From Acinetobacter lwoffii (lineage in GTDB: Bacteria > Pseudomonadota > Gammaproteobacteria > Pseudomonadales > Moraxellaceae), in NCBI RefSeq assembly GCF_019048525.1, contig NZ_CP077369.1, forward strand, positions 2,046,001-2,110,000: a DNA stretch of 64,000 bases, read 5' to 3'. How positions within the stretch are numbered: position 1 is the stretch's first letter; every line of letters begins with the position of its first letter. This document shows positions 8,400-18,547 of this stretch, piece by piece. The translations under genes were made by a program, and so were the position numbers. The notes beneath the pieces are model-generated. The model did no database searches. It saw only the letters and a program-made list of their open reading frames with translations, and was not told where the DNA came from.

Positions 8400-10568
8400 A
8401 TGACAACACAAACGACGGGTTGGAAATCCGCATTTACAGCATTTTTAGATCGACGTGCATTGATCATGCTGTTCTTGGGATTTTCGGCTGGTGTGCCGAT
8501 TCTTCTGATTTTTTCCAGTCTGTCTTTATGGTTAGGTGAGGCCGGAATCAGCAAAAGTGCAGTAACTTTCTTTAGCTGGGCCGCATTGGGCTATTCGTTT
8601 AAATTCGTCTGGGCACCGCTCATTGATGAACTGCCAGTCCCATTTCTGACCAAGGCTCTGGGGCATCGTCGTGCCTGGTTGCTGATTGCGCAGATTCTGA
8701 TTGTCTGTGCCATTTCAATTATGGCCTTTTCTGATCCGGCTTTGGGTGCAACACATTTACAGCAAATGGCGCTCGGTGCAGTCCTGCTTGGTTTCTCCGC
8801 AGCAACACAGGATATTGTGATTGATGCCTACCGGATTGAACTGGCGGAAACCCAGATGCAGACCGTATTGGCCGCCACCTATAATGCCGGTTACCGGATC
8901 GGGATGATCGTGGCCGGTGCTGGTGCCTTGTTTCTGGCAGCCTATTTGGGAACTGCGAAAGGCAACTATATCTATGATGCCTGGAAATGGACTTATCTGG
9001 CCATGGCTGCCGTCATGCTGGTCGGTATTATCACCACACTGTCCATTCGGGAGCCGCAGGTTAACCGGGTACGCAAACACTATGTGCGCAGTGATTATTT
9101 CCGTTTAGTTGCGGTGTTTTTTGTGGCGGTGATCAGTTTTGTTCTGAGCTATATCTATTCGGGCAATCTGGTGGCCAGCATCACCGAACAATTCGCCATT
9201 CAAGATACCTTTGCCTTGTTCTGTTTTGAAGCTTTGCGCTTTGTTGGCTCGGGTGCAGTGGCCTTTGCGATTGGTGCAGGCTTGGTAAAAATGGGTGCGG
9301 TTAACAAGCAGATGGCCTATGAAACCTGGGTCAATCCGGTTGCAGATTTCTTTAAGCGTTATGGCTTGAAACTTGCATTGGTGCTGTTATTGTTGATCGG
9401 TTTTTATCGGGTTTCCGATATTATTGCCGGCGTCATTTCCAATGTGTTCTATCAGGACCTGAATTTCAGTAAAGAACAGATTGCCGAGGCCGTTAAAGTC
9501 TATGGGGTGATTTTCTCTTTAGTCGGTGGTTTCCTTGGCGGGCTCTTGGCCCAGAAGATGAACATCATGAAACTGATGTTTGTCGGCGCCGTACTGGCCT
9601 GTTCCACCAACCTGATTTTTATCGGACTGGTCAAGTCTGGTGAAAAACTGGCAGCTGTCGAAGTTAAAGCCGGTAATCAGGTTTATCAGGCAGAGACCGA
9701 TGAAGTAGGTTACTGGAAGCTGGATATCCCAAGTGCAGTGCTGGCGCAGAGCAAACAGCTGCAAGTCTCAGCCGCTTATCTCAATACAGATAATACTAAT
9801 CAAGCGCCTGTGCAGGTCAATATGCCATATTTGACTGCACAACAGGGCAGCACTCAGTTACAGATCCTGCCGATCACCAGTGACAATACTCTCACCGCAG
9901 CTGAGCAGGACAAGACCATTGTGGTGCGCGGCCAGTATGTCGGTGAAGCACTGCAAGAAAATCAAAAGATTGTTTTGCAAATCAATGATCAGAATATTGA
10001 GGCAAAACTGGAAAGTGAAGGCGTATTTACTGCCGCGATTCCTGCACAGCAACTGATTCAGTCACCTGCACATATTATCAGTGCAGTCTTGATGCAAGAT
10101 GATCAGGCACTTCAGCAAACCACGCATGTTTATCAGGTCAATGATCAGTTGGCTAGTACCCAGAATCTGGATGTCGATATTCAGCCCTTGGCAGTGGTGG
10201 ATGGCAACAGTTCAGATACAGTCGAAGTCAGTGGTAAGGTAATTAAACCTTATAGCGACAAGTGGCTTTATTTTGCTATTATTGTCGACAATCTGGCTGC
10301 TGGGCTGGCTGGTGCTGCGTTTATTGCATTCTTGTCGAGCTTGACCAGTGTGTCTTTTACCGCTGTTCAATATGCGATTTTTAGCTCACTCATGACTTTG
10401 ACCCCTAAGATTTTAGGCGGATATTCGGGTACTATAGTCACCAATATCGGTTATCCGAATTTCTTCCTGATGACTACTCTAATCGGGATTCCGATCCTGA
10501 TTCTGGTGGTTTGGGTCGCAAAACTGCTCGGTGAACACCAACAACAATCTGTACAGAAGGATGATTAA
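8400..10568 (+). CDS. ampG: AmpG-type muropeptide permease with a large inserted domain
   Basis: A 722-residue major facilitator of the AmpG family, which imports anhydro-muropeptides from periplasm to cytoplasm for wall recycling and so affects beta-lactamase induction. Family markers include [16 protein letters not shown] near the start and [15 protein letters not shown] at about 133-147. E. coli AmpG is about 490 residues; the extra length is an insert of about 205 residues (roughly 413-618) between membrane segments. The insert is hydrophilic, beta-rich and looks like one or two Ig-like or carboxypeptidase-regulatory-like folds ([29 protein letters not shown]). Membrane segments resume at 620. 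gloA starts 1 bp after the stop, so the two are probably co-transcribed. Confidence 0.85.
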   Translation: MTTQTTGWKSAFTAFLDRRALIMLFLGFSAGVPILLIFSSLSLWLGEAGISKSAVTFFSWAALGYSFKFVWAPLIDELPVPFLTKALGHRRAWLLIAQILIVCAISIMAFSDPALGATHLQQMALGAVLLGFSAATQDIVIDAYRIELAETQMQTVLAATYNAGYRIGMIVAGAGALFLAAYLGTAKGNYIYDAWKWTYLAMAAVMLVGIITTLSIREPQVNRVRKHYVRSDYFRLVAVFFVAVISFVLSYIYSGNLVASITEQFAIQDTFALFCFEALRFVGSGAVAFAIGAGLVKMGAVNKQMAYETWVNPVADFFKRYGLKLALVLLLLIGFYRVSDIIAGVISNVFYQDLNFSKEQIAEAVKVYGVIFSLVGGFLGGLLAQKMNIMKLMFVGAVLACSTNLIFIGLVKSGEKLAAVEVKAGNQVYQAETDEVGYWKLDIPSAVLAQSKQLQVSAAYLNTDNTNQAPVQVNMPYLTAQQGSTQLQILPITSDNTLTAAEQDKTIVVRGQYVGEALQENQKIVLQINDQNIEAKLESEGVFTAAIPAQQLIQSPAHIISAVLMQDDQALQQTTHVYQVNDQLASTQNLDVDIQPLAVVDGNSSDTVEVSGKVIKPYSDKWLYFAIIVDNLAAGLAGAAFIAFLSSLTSVSFTAVQYAIFSSLMTLTPKILGGYSGTIVTNIGYPNFFLMTTLIGIPILILVVWVAKLLGEHQQQSVQKDD

Positions 10569-10569
10569 T

Positions 10570-10971
10570 ATGCGCATGCTGCATACCATGTTACGTGTAG
10601 GCAATTTAGAACAATCTCTCAAGTTCTATACTGAAGTACTTGGCATGACTTTGCTTCGTAAGCGTGATTACGAAGAAGGCCGTTTTACCCTGGCTTTTGT
10701 CGGTTATGGCGATGAAGAGAATCACACCGTACTGGAATTGACCCATAACTGGGATACAGACAGCTATGAACTGGGCAATGCTTATGGTCATATCGCGATT
10801 GCAGTTGATGATGCTTACAAGGCTTGCGAAGAGATTAAAGCGCGTGGCGGTAATGTGGTGCGTGAAGCCGGTCCGATGAAAGGTGGCGTGACTGTAATTG
10901 CATTTGTAGAAGATCCAGATGGCTACAAGATCGAGCTGATCCAGCAAGACAACAATGCACGTAATAACTAA
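10570..10971 (+). CDS. gloA: Lactoylglutathione lyase (glyoxalase I)
   Basis: A 133-residue glyoxalase I. It converts the methylglyoxal-glutathione hemithioacetal to S-lactoylglutathione in the cytoplasm, using a divalent metal (nickel type in short bacterial forms). Metal ligands fit H5 ([10 protein letters not shown]), E56 (VLELTHNW), H74 (YGHIAIAV) and E122 (GYKIELIQ). The start at 10570 gives the canonical [15 protein letters not shown]-terminus. The ATG at 10561 is in frame but overlaps the end of ampG and adds three residues. AAGGATG within the ampG stop region may serve as ribosome-binding site. Confidence 0.95.
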   Translation: MRMLHTMLRVGNLEQSLKFYTEVLGMTLLRKRDYEEGRFTLAFVGYGDEENHTVLELTHNWDTDSYELGNAYGHIAIAVDDAYKACEEIKARGGNVVREAGPMKGGVTVIAFVEDPDGYKIELIQQDNNARNN

Positions 10972-11047
10972 GTGTGATGTAGCGAGATATATGAAATGCA
11001 TTCATGTATAGATGAAAATATTACATCAATCTGAGTGCATAGCATGG

Positions 11048-11079
11048 GCCCGGCATCTGTTAAGATAGCCGGGCATTTT
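11048..11079 (+). terminator. Rho-independent terminator after gloA
   Basis: GCCCGGC pairs with GCCGGGC (11048-11054 with 11068-11074) around a 13-nt loop, followed by ATTTTT. Ends the ampG-gloA unit. Confidence 0.8.
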
Positions 11080-11115
11080 TATATCAAACAATAAAATCTG
11101 AGGGATTATAGAGAT

Positions 11116-12096
11116 ATGCTTAAGTTCTTGGCATTGGATCGGTTTACGATACTGTTGTTTGTGATGGTTTTGCTGGCCAGTGTGTTGCCAGTTTCGGGGA
11201 AGGCGGCTGAAGTCTTTGGCTGGGTGACGACAGGAGCGATCGCCATCCTGTTTTTCCTGCACGGCGCCAAACTGTCTCGTGAAGCTGTGGTGCAAGGCAT
11301 TATGCACTGGAAATTGCATACTTTAGTTTTTGCGCTAACTTTTGCCCTGTTTCCGATTCTCGGGCTTTTGGCCAAGCCGATTTTATTACCCATGCTCGGA
11401 CAGGAACTATATTGGGGTTTCCTGTTTATGTGTTTCCTGCCATCCACCGTGCAGTCCTCGATCGCCTTTACTTCAGTGGCTCATGGCAATGTCGCCGGGG
11501 CGGTATGTAGTGCCTCTTTTTCCAATCTGATCGGTATGTTTATTACCCCATTATTGGTGGCATTTTTTATTCTCGGTCAATCTGATCATGGTTTTGATCC
11601 GACTTCTTCGATTATCCAGATTACACTGCTGCTCTTGGTACCGTTTATTTTAGGACAGATTCTGCGTCCATGGATCTATCCGCAAATGATGAAAATGCCA
11701 AAAATCGTCAAGGTCTTCGATCAAGGCTCGATTTTACTGGTGGTGTATGGCGCTTTTAGTAGCGCCGTAGTGGCTGGTCTGTGGAATGAAGTGAGCCTGA
11801 GTACCTTGTTGCTGCTATTGCTGGCTTGCTCGGTGTTACTCACCATTGTGATGTTATTATCACTTTATATTCCACGCTGGCTGGGCTTCAGCCGCGCTGA
11901 CCAGAAAACGGCATTCTTTTGTGGTTCTAAAAAAACCCTGGCCAGTGGAGTACCGATGGCGCAAATTTTATTTATTGGCCAGCCGCTGGGCATGATTGTC
12001 CTGCCGATCATGATTTTCCATCAGATTCAGTTGATGGTCTGCGGGATTATTGCCAATCTGTGGGCCAAAGAGGCTGGATCAGAAGCTGAAGAATAA
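11116..12096 (+). CDS. Bile acid:sodium symporter-like transporter (SBF-like, YfeH type)
   Basis: A 326-residue inner-membrane protein with about ten hydrophobic segments and the pattern of the SBF-like (DUF4137/YfeH) branch of the bile acid/Na+ symporter superfamily: FFLHGAKLSREA near residue 55, FLPSTVQSSIAFTSVAHGN near 115-135, and FCGSKKTLASGVPMAQ near 275. The substrate is unknown for this branch; the name reflects fold, not proven bile acid transport. Single gene between terminators and rpmE. Confidence 0.82.
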   Translation: MLKFLALDRFTILLFVMVLLASVLPVSGKAAEVFGWVTTGAIAILFFLHGAKLSREAVVQGIMHWKLHTLVFALTFALFPILGLLAKPILLPMLGQELYWGFLFMCFLPSTVQSSIAFTSVAHGNVAGAVCSASFSNLIGMFITPLLVAFFILGQSDHGFDPTSSIIQITLLLLVPFILGQILRPWIYPQMMKMPKIVKVFDQGSILLVVYGAFSSAVVAGLWNEVSLSTLLLLLLACSVLLTIVMLLSLYIPRWLGFSRADQKTAFFCGSKKTLASGVPMAQILFIGQPLGMIVLPIMIFHQIQLMVCGIIANLWAKEAGSEAEE

Positions 12097-12120
12097 TTCG
12101 CATATTGAATTCGTTTCACG

Positions 12121-12291
12121 TATAATGACGCCCACTTGTTGTGCTTAGCTCTGACGGTATCCGTCTCGGTGGGCCAAAAGAATGGTCTGTTGTGGTGTTG
12201 ATCTGCATGAACGATGTTCCTGCTTCCTCATTTGAGAGTGATCAATAGCGATGACAGCTAAACCTTCTTGAATCTAATGGAGTAATCGACG
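12121..12291 (+). promoter_or_regulatory. rpmE promoter -10 and long 5' leader
   Basis: A TATAAT at 12121-12126 is followed by about 160 nt without a gene before the rpmE ATG. The leader contains a perfect small hairpin (GACGG/CCGTC, 12153-12165) and ends in ATGGAGTAATCGACG, with GGAG as ribosome-binding site. Long structured leaders often carry autogenous control in ribosomal protein genes; that role is an inference here. Confidence 0.45.
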
Positions 12292-12516
12292 ATGCGCGCC
12301 GATATTCACCCAAAATATGAAACTTTAGTTGCTACTTGTTCATGTGGTAACGTAATCGAAACTCGTTCAGCTCTTGGTAAAGAAACTCTTTATCTAGACG
12401 TATGTTCAGCTTGCCACCCATTCTACACTGGTAAGCAAAAGAACGTTGACACTGGCGGTCGTATCGACAAGTTCAAACAACGTTTTGCTGGTATGTCACG
12501 TTCTGTTAAACGTTAA
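12292..12516 (+). CDS. rpmE: 50S ribosomal protein L31
   Basis: A 74-residue L31 of the zinc-binding (C+) type, with four candidate ligands C16, C18, C37 and C40 (CSCG and CSACHP). It joins 30S and 50S subunits in the intersubunit bridge. The [20 protein letters not shown] signature is intact. Zinc-binding L31 is usually swapped for a zinc-free paralog under zinc shortage; no such paralog is present here. Single-gene unit. Confidence 0.97.
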   Translation: MRADIHPKYETLVATCSCGNVIETRSALGKETLYLDVCSACHPFYTGKQKNVDTGGRIDKFKQRFAGMSRSVKR

Positions 12517-12529
12517 TACCCAAAATGAA

Positions 12530-12558
12530 AAAACGGGCTTTAAGCCCGTTTTTTTTGT
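12530..12558 (+). terminator. Terminator after rpmE
   Basis: AAAACGGGC and GCCCGTTTT stem around TTTAA, followed by eight T residues. It could also stop the converging EAL gene. Confidence 0.88.
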
Positions 12559-12616
12559 GCCTGCAATTTAAAAAATTATCATTCGATTTCCTAAATGCGC
12601 AGGCTTGTACAAGATC

Positions 12617-14782
12617 TTAGTGATCTTGTACATCAATCAAATGATCGAGTTTTTTCTGGAAATAATTCCCCTGAATAAAGCGGGCATCCACGTTCCAGGC
12701 ATTCGCGAACAGTGTCATATCATTTAATTCACGAATCAGAATGTTGAGTGGCTTGATTTCATTATAGCTGGTAATTTTTTCCTGTAGTTGCTCAATCTCG
12801 GTATCTTTATTGAGCATATTGGTTAAGTTTGAATGTAAGCTGACACCATCCAGTTCAAGTTCGCGCAGTAAATTTTGACTGTACATGGATTGACCAAAAT
12901 CACGCAGTGCAATCAGTGCGCCATGTTCATACAGCACGCGTAGATATTTTTGTGCATCTTGTTGATTCAGTAAAATATCTTCTTCTGAGAATTGCAAGAT
13001 TAGCGGATGCTTCACTTTACTGCGAATAATCGTAATCAGCTTGGAAATAAATTCCGGGAAGGTGCGGTCTTTAAATAGTACGGCACGGTTCAAATTGACA
13101 ATTAAGCTTGCATCAGGATACTGGGTAATAAAGTTGTGTAGCTGTTTACTGGCTTCAACCAGAATCCAGCGATCCAGTTTAATGGACAGTTCATCATCTT
13201 CATGAAGTTCTAAAAGGCTAGAAATATCCTGCCATTTATTCTCAAAAATAAAGCCACTGGTCACTTCATAGGTATATAAACGCGTATCTTCTTTATCATA
13301 GAGTTGTTGATATTTTAAATGGATCTCCCCACGTTCCAGACATTCACTTAAGGCTTTCAAAATAGAAGGTGTAGCGCTAGGAATAGACGTGACTGCTGGA
13401 CTGACGGCTGCCAATGTTGGGCTGGCAACTGGTGTTTCAGCAACACTGAAATCTATACTTGGCATTTCTACCGCAACCGGACTGCTCAGTGACGCAGGAA
13501 TATCAAGTTTAAATTCAGGTACAGCTTCTGCTTGAGGTAAAGATGTCGAGAATGCTTGTCCAATCAGCGTATTGCATTGCATTTCATCTTGCAAACCCTG
13601 TTCAAGCATGACATAGCCCAAGCGCAAATTTAGAGGGAATGACTTTGGTCCCACTGTAATGAGTTGCGGTTTGCCTAAGGCATTTAAACTGATCAGTTTG
13701 GATTCAAGAATTGCTTTAGAGTCTGCCTGAAACAGACCGACAACGACATCATATTCCAGTTTAAACAGGGGAATATGGGTCTGTTCCTTGAGGAATTCTT
13801 TGACTGCATCAAAGTACCCATTAAAAGTGGCCCAGTCAGATTGTAGAACTTCCGGGTCATATGCACTTAAAGAGAAAGTGACTAAGGCATTCACCGGTGC
13901 AGACTGCTTGTTCAGTTCACGTTTAAGTGACTGAAAAACACTTGGTTTTCCAGGAGTTTTCTCGGAAAAAACCGTTTGAGATTGAGTATCAATGCTAATT
14001 TGTACCGCATCTTCTTCAGCCGTTGAAGGCAAGAATTCCAGTTTTAATGGATTAGATGCGGACACATGCGGATTCAGAGACTGGATCTCGACCCGACCTA
14101 AATCAAATTGACCCTGAGAAATCTTTTTGAAACGCGTTTTAAAATCATTCAAATCTGAAGGCTGGAGCAGATCCAGAAGCGGTAGGCCAATAATCTCATC
14201 TTCATTTTGCAAGCCAAACAGTTTCAGGTAGTCCGCATTGGCCTGAATATGAATCCCTTCCTGAATGGTGGCAACAGCACGGTTGCTGTCGTCTACTAAA
14301 GATTGTGCCTGAATTTGTGCTGTTTCCAGCTCAGTCATTAAATGTTGCTGAGACTGTGACAAACGGCTAAATGACAATGCTCGGACCAGTCCCACATAAA
14401 AGCGTTCCAGGTAGTCAAAATTGAGAATGTCATATACCCCTTTACGGATATATTGCGCATATTGTTCAGCCTGGTAATCATCCGGTTTAAGCAAAATCAT
14501 CGGCAGATTAGGTTGCTGCGAAAGGCGCACCAAACTTAAGGCCTGTTCATATTTCAGGTCGTAGGCACGTCCAAAAATAATCAGATCCCAGTTGAAATTT
14601 AATTGTTTTTCAAAAGATTGCAGATCATCCAGCAGGACAGCATCCACCTGATAATCATGACTGGTCAGCAGATCACGGATTTGGTTATATCTAATTTGAT
14701 TATCATCAATAATCAGTAAACGTGTTTCAGTACGTTTTAACTTTTTAGACAATAATGGATTTCTCACTTCAATGCTTCCCAT
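12617..14782 (-). CDS. FimX-like degenerate REC-PAS-(GGDEF)-EAL protein
   Basis: A 721-residue protein with four parts: a receiver-like domain (about 18-140; the usual phospho-Asp position reads IIFGR, so no acceptor), a PAS domain (about 160-270, NADYLKLFGLQNEDEI), a poorly conserved GGDEF-like region (about 290-420), and a C-terminal EAL domain (about 485-720). The EAL core is degenerate: EVTSGF replaces E-(A/V)-L, LRDFGQSMYS has RD for the catalytic DD, and the catalytic Lys position reads SLH. IQGNYFQKK at the end is kept. It is therefore predicted to bind rather than hydrolyse c-di-GMP, as FimX does in twitching motility. It overlaps the PilZ gene by 19 bp, which supports a joint effector role. 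FimX identity is an inference. Confidence 0.78.
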   Translation of the reverse strand: MGSIEVRNPLLSKKLKRTETRLLIIDDNQIRYNQIRDLLTSHDYQVDAVLLDDLQSFEKQLNFNWDLIIFGRAYDLKYEQALSLVRLSQQPNLPMILLKPDDYQAEQYAQYIRKGVYDILNFDYLERFYVGLVRALSFSRLSQSQQHLMTELETAQIQAQSLVDDSNRAVATIQEGIHIQANADYLKLFGLQNEDEIIGLPLLDLLQPSDLNDFKTRFKKISQGQFDLGRVEIQSLNPHVSASNPLKLEFLPSTAEEDAVQISIDTQSQTVFSEKTPGKPSVFQSLKRELNKQSAPVNALVTFSLSAYDPEVLQSDWATFNGYFDAVKEFLKEQTHIPLFKLEYDVVVGLFQADSKAILESKLISLNALGKPQLITVGPKSFPLNLRLGYVMLEQGLQDEMQCNTLIGQAFSTSLPQAEAVPEFKLDIPASLSSPVAVEMPSIDFSVAETPVASPTLAAVSPAVTSIPSATPSILKALSECLERGEIHLKYQQLYDKEDTRLYTYEVTSGFIFENKWQDISSLLELHEDDELSIKLDRWILVEASKQLHNFITQYPDASLIVNLNRAVLFKDRTFPEFISKLITIIRSKVKHPLILQFSEEDILLNQQDAQKYLRVLYEHGALIALRDFGQSMYSQNLLRELELDGVSLHSNLTNMLNKDTEIEQLQEKITSYNEIKPLNILIRELNDMTLFANAWNVDARFIQGNYFQKKLDHLIDVQDH

Positions 14783-16509
14783 AAATCATGATTTCTGCTT
14801 TCATTCATGTGCTGATCGATAAAGTTTTCGATCATCTCTTCTTCCTGATCATTGAGTAATTCATAATCAAAACGGATGAAACTCTGCGTAATCAGTTGTG
14901 CTTTGGTCAGATAGATTTTGATTTCTTCCTGACCGAGACGTAAATGAATGGTTTGTTTTTCCCTAAACATCTGTGAACCAGAGACAATCAAGCTGGTCGA
15001 GACCTGATCCAGTTGCGTCATTTTCACCAACAGGGCAGGCTGATAGTTGACATGATGACGTTCGGTACGGGTATAAGCTGCACAAGGAAAGAGCTCTTGT
15101 GCCAAAATTTCCAGCCCGATTTCCAGGCTCTTATCCGTTGACTGCTTGATCCAGCGAATCACACCGCCACGCCACTGACTCTGGGTTTTTTCCTGAACCA
15201 GAATGAATTCACCGGTTTTCAGGTTAGCCGGGGTAATACCAGTCCATTTAATCCGGTAACCATTGACACTGATATCCAGAACTTCAGCGCTATGGATCTG
15301 TTTGGTTTCTCGATCGAGCGCCTTGATGCTGCTAAAACTACTTGGAATGGCGTTTTCCATCGAGCTGACAAAACTGCTTTCGCTCTGGAAATTATAATTG
15401 GCCTCGAGTTCCAGAGTTTCGTTGAAGTTTTTACCTTTAGACAGGTAAAAATGCGCCACGCTTAAGCCAAAGCAGATATTGATCTGTGCTGAATATTCAT
15501 AACGTTCATGACGACGCTCGACATTGTTCGAGAGCAGATTGTAGATATGAAAATGCAGTGCAGGGGTCAGGAACAGTTTTTCATTCCGCGACAGATACTG
15601 GGCATTTTTACTTTGAGTACCCGTTAAATGATCCATCAGATTCTGTGTGGAAATATAGAAGCTCGGCTGAAACTGTGGCTCTTGATGGGAATTAAAGATC
15701 GGCGGATGATCTTTGCTGGCATCGACCACATAACGGGACAGCGTGGTTTCCTTCGGCAGGATCTGTACCAGTTTGGCCCAGTCAAAACTGCATAGATACA
15801 GGCCCTGAATTTCTGCAGGCCGGATCTGATGAGTATTGAAGATATCCAGTAAAATCAGCTGTGCATAGGCATGTGCAATGTTCTGGATCTCATGCTGGGT
15901 ACCTAATACCTGATTGATATTGCTTTGATAGAAATTATTGTCTATTGCACATTCAAGCAGTTGATGGGCAGCCAGCCATTGTCCCAGACCTGGCGTGCTA
16001 TACAGCATATGCTGTTGATATAAAAGAAGTGTGAGTTGTTGCAGGGCATAATAAATCGATACCATCCGGGCAGTTTGAATGCTCTTCTTTTTGCCTAGAG
16101 AAAATAGCGAAAACTTCTGATGGGTCAGCTGATGATTACAGCGTTTGACGATATCGATATAAATTTTGGCAAAATGACTGCGCAGCAGCATAGCCAGCTC
16201 AATAATCTGGTCATTCCGGTCGGAAGTGATCAGGCCCTGATTGACGAAATGCTTTTCCAGACTGGTCAGGACATTTTCAAGGGTGGGATGCAAGACCTGA
16301 ATCAGGTCAAAGCGCAGGGTTTCTGTACATTTCAGCTCAGAAACTTCCAATAAGGCATTAAACAGGGATTTGGATGAATTCCCTAGTTGTAGAATCGAAA
16401 TCCCCGCAACCCATTCCTGCAAAGCCTTGGCAGTGGTTGGACAAAAGCTCAACTGCTCTCGTTTAAGTTCCGTCGGTGTCTGAAAAATGTCTGAAGTATG
16501 CGTGCTCAT
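14764..16509 (-). CDS. PilZ-domain c-di-GMP-binding protein
   Basis: A 581-residue cytoplasmic protein. The first 370 residues are mostly helical and match nothing I recognise; there are no membrane segments or signal peptide. A PilZ domain follows (about 375-475), with the VLDISVNGYRIKW form of the D/N-x-S-x-x-G motif and a preceding Arg-containing segment (LDRETK). The C-terminal 100 residues form another unassigned region. It is translationally coupled to the downstream EAL gene (19-bp overlap), pointing to a common c-di-GMP signalling function, possibly surface motility or pili. No RxxxR pair is complete in the visible linker, so binding affinity is uncertain. Confidence 0.75.
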   Translation of the reverse strand: MSTHTSDIFQTPTELKREQLSFCPTTAKALQEWVAGISILQLGNSSKSLFNALLEVSELKCTETLRFDLIQVLHPTLENVLTSLEKHFVNQGLITSDRNDQIIELAMLLRSHFAKIYIDIVKRCNHQLTHQKFSLFSLGKKKSIQTARMVSIYYALQQLTLLLYQQHMLYSTPGLGQWLAAHQLLECAIDNNFYQSNINQVLGTQHEIQNIAHAYAQLILLDIFNTHQIRPAEIQGLYLCSFDWAKLVQILPKETTLSRYVVDASKDHPPIFNSHQEPQFQPSFYISTQNLMDHLTGTQSKNAQYLSRNEKLFLTPALHFHIYNLLSNNVERRHERYEYSAQINICFGLSVAHFYLSKGKNFNETLELEANYNFQSESSFVSSMENAIPSSFSSIKALDRETKQIHSAEVLDISVNGYRIKWTGITPANLKTGEFILVQEKTQSQWRGGVIRWIKQSTDKSLEIGLEILAQELFPCAAYTRTERHHVNYQPALLVKMTQLDQVSTSLIVSGSQMFREKQTIHLRLGQEEIKIYLTKAQLITQSFIRFDYELLNDQEEEMIENFIDQHMNESRNHDLWEALK

Positions 16510-16518
16510 CTTTATTAT

Positions 16519-17541
16519 TTAACTCAAAAATGTTGAAACCCCAAAAAGCGGTGTCTTATTCTTCTCGCCCGCTATTTCTCGAACCAGTTTAGGAACCAAA
16601 TACCCCGGCAGGTTCGCTAAAACTTCTGTATAAATCTCATTAATATGGTCAGGCGCTAAATCAAAATGATGCGCACCTTTTACTTTATCAAGTACATGTA
16701 AATAATAAGGCATGACCCCGGCATCAAACAAGCGATAGCTTAAATCTACTAAAACCTGAGCAGAATCATTCACCCCGTTTAATAAAACCGCCTGATTCAG
16801 AACGGTGATCTGCTGTTGAACCAGTTGGTTTAAACGCTTGCAAGTGAAGTCATCCAGCTCCGATGCATGGTTTGAGTGTACCACCAGAATAATACGTAGC
16901 CTACTGTTTTTTAACATGCTAAGTAGCTCTTCGTCGACTCGGTTGGGGATCACAATAGGAACTCGTGAATGTATTCTTAAGAATTTGAGATGTGGTACTG
17001 ATTCTAATCGTTCAATCCAGGTTTTTAATTTCCGGTTCGATAAGGTTAGTGGATCACCGCCACTCAGAATCACTTCATTAATATCAGGCTGGCTTTCCAG
17101 ATATTGCTTGATATTTATCCAGTCTTCATTTTTAGGCAGATTTTCCTGATAGGGGAAATGCCGGCGGAAACAATAACGGCAATGTACAGCACAGGCACCA
17201 GTCAGTGTCAGCAAGAAACGGGATTTATATTTGTGCAGTACGCCGGGTTGCTGATTGGCCTGTTCTTCGCCCAAGGGGTCGGTAACAAATCCTGGATGTT
17301 CTTCCAGTTCCAAGTGATGGGGTAGCACTTGTAAAAGCAATGGGTCTAAAGGGTTTCCGACCTGCATTTTGCCGACAAAAGCACGCGGCACACGCAACTT
17401 AAACTGTTCAGAAGCTAAAATGGCACCTGAGAGCAGTTGCTCTGGTGCAAGTTGCAGTACTTCAAGCAGTTCGCGGGGATCAGTGAGCAGGTCGCTGAGC
17501 TGTGATTGCCAGTTTTGTTCTTGATATAAATAGTTCGTCAT
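16519..17541 (-). CDS. epmB: EF-P beta-lysylation protein EpmB (lysine 2,3-aminomutase)
   Basis: A 340-residue radical SAM enzyme with the CxxxCxxC cluster motif at C117, C121 and C124 (CAVHCRYCF) and the ILSGGDPL motif. It converts (S)-alpha-lysine to (R)-beta-lysine for attachment to elongation factor P. It is short like EpmB and lacks the extra regions of catabolic KamA. It lies divergently next to efp, as in E. coli. The partner ligase EpmA is not in the window. Stop codon is 9 bp from the PilZ gene start. Confidence 0.92.
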   Translation of the reverse strand: MTNYLYQEQNWQSQLSDLLTDPRELLEVLQLAPEQLLSGAILASEQFKLRVPRAFVGKMQVGNPLDPLLLQVLPHHLELEEHPGFVTDPLGEEQANQQPGVLHKYKSRFLLTLTGACAVHCRYCFRRHFPYQENLPKNEDWINIKQYLESQPDINEVILSGGDPLTLSNRKLKTWIERLESVPHLKFLRIHSRVPIVIPNRVDEELLSMLKNSRLRIILVVHSNHASELDDFTCKRLNQLVQQQITVLNQAVLLNGVNDSAQVLVDLSYRLFDAGVMPYYLHVLDKVKGAHHFDLAPDHINEIYTEVLANLPGYLVPKLVREIAGEKNKTPLFGVSTFLS

Positions 17542-17923
17542 GCCGGAAGATTAACAATAATAAGTGAGAGGACAAAGCCTGATGGGCGCAGTTTAACAGT
17601 TTGTGCCGAAGCGCAATAATCCACTGCGCTGTAAAATAAAGAGCGATTCAGCTATGCTGATCTTGGTGCTCGCCTGATGGTATTTTAACGTTGAGCAAGA
17701 CATGAATAAACAAAGGATTTTCATGTCTGATTGTAACTTAAACAGCCTGAGTGGGTGAAAGCGGATTTTTTCATTGCGGCAAAGTGTATTGCTCATTTAG
17801 AATACGCAACATCAAATGAATGTGCATGTGGCAACTCAATGTTCGTGTCAGACTTGCTAAATGACATCGCAACAGCCCATAGCATCAATAGATTAAAGTT
17901 AGTAAGTTTGGAGTGCGCCAGTC
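17542..17923. other. Intergenic region between divergent epmB and efp
   Basis: No gene is supported in these 382 bp. A 63-codon frame at 17755-17946 has no ribosome-binding site and overlaps the efp start. A possible efp promoter is TTGCGG (17774-17779), an 18-bp spacer and TAGAAT (17798-17803). The efp start has GGAGTG nearby. The stretch next to epmB is AT-rich and should hold its promoter, but no clear boxes were seen. Confidence 0.4.
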
Positions 17924-18493
17924 ATGGCCTATTATTCTACGAATGATTTCAAGTCAGGCCTTAAGGTTATGCTTGATGGCAACCCATGTTCAATCATGGA
18001 AAACGAATACGTAAAACCAGGTAAAGGCCAAGCTTTTAACCGCGTAAAATTACGTAACCTTAAATCAGGTAAAGTTCTGGAAAAAACTTTCAAATCAGGC
18101 GAGAACCTAGAAGCGGCTGATATCGTTGAAGTAGAAATGGAATACTTGTACAACGATGGCGAAATGTGGAACTTCATGGATCCTGTTACCTTTGAACAGA
18201 TCGCAGCTGATAAAACAGCAATGAGCGATGCTGCAAAATGGTTAAAAGACGATTCAAATGAAAAATGTACCATCATGTTGTTCAATGGCGTGCCTTTAAA
18301 CGTGACTCCACCGAACTTCGTCGTACTTAAAATCGTTGAAACTGATCCAGGTGTTCGTGGTGATACTTCTGGCGGTGGCGGTAAGCCAGCGAAACTTGAA
18401 ACAGGTGCTGTAGTACGTGTTCCATTATTCGTACAGCAAGAAGAAAGCGTTCGTGTAGATACCCGTACTGGTGACTATTTAGAACGTGCATAA
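17924..18493 (+). CDS. efp: Elongation factor P
   Basis: A 189-residue, full-length three-domain EF-P. It relieves ribosome stalling at polyproline stretches. The modification-site loop reads KPGKGQAF with the target Lys at position 34, the residue beta-lysylated by EpmA after EpmB action; epmB is the divergent neighbour. The C-terminal signature [14 protein letters not shown] is intact. Codon use is strongly biased, as expected for high expression. Cytoplasmic. Confidence 0.98.
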   Translation: MAYYSTNDFKSGLKVMLDGNPCSIMENEYVKPGKGQAFNRVKLRNLKSGKVLEKTFKSGENLEAADIVEVEMEYLYNDGEMWNFMDPVTFEQIAADKTAMSDAAKWLKDDSNEKCTIMLFNGVPLNVTPPNFVVLKIVETDPGVRGDTSGGGGKPAKLETGAVVRVPLFVQQEESVRVDTRTGDYLERA

Positions 18494-18518
18494 TGGTTTG
18501 AAAATAGACTATTATCGA

Positions 18519-18547
18519 GAGGGATGATTTAAATCATCCCTTTTTTT
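18519..18547 (+). terminator. Terminator after efp
   Basis: A perfect 20-base palindrome at 18521-18540 (GGGATGATTT followed by its complement), then seven T residues. Confidence 0.85.

Noticed and set aside
17755..17946. 63-codon frame before efp
   Set aside because: Overlaps the efp start, no ribosome-binding site, odd composition.
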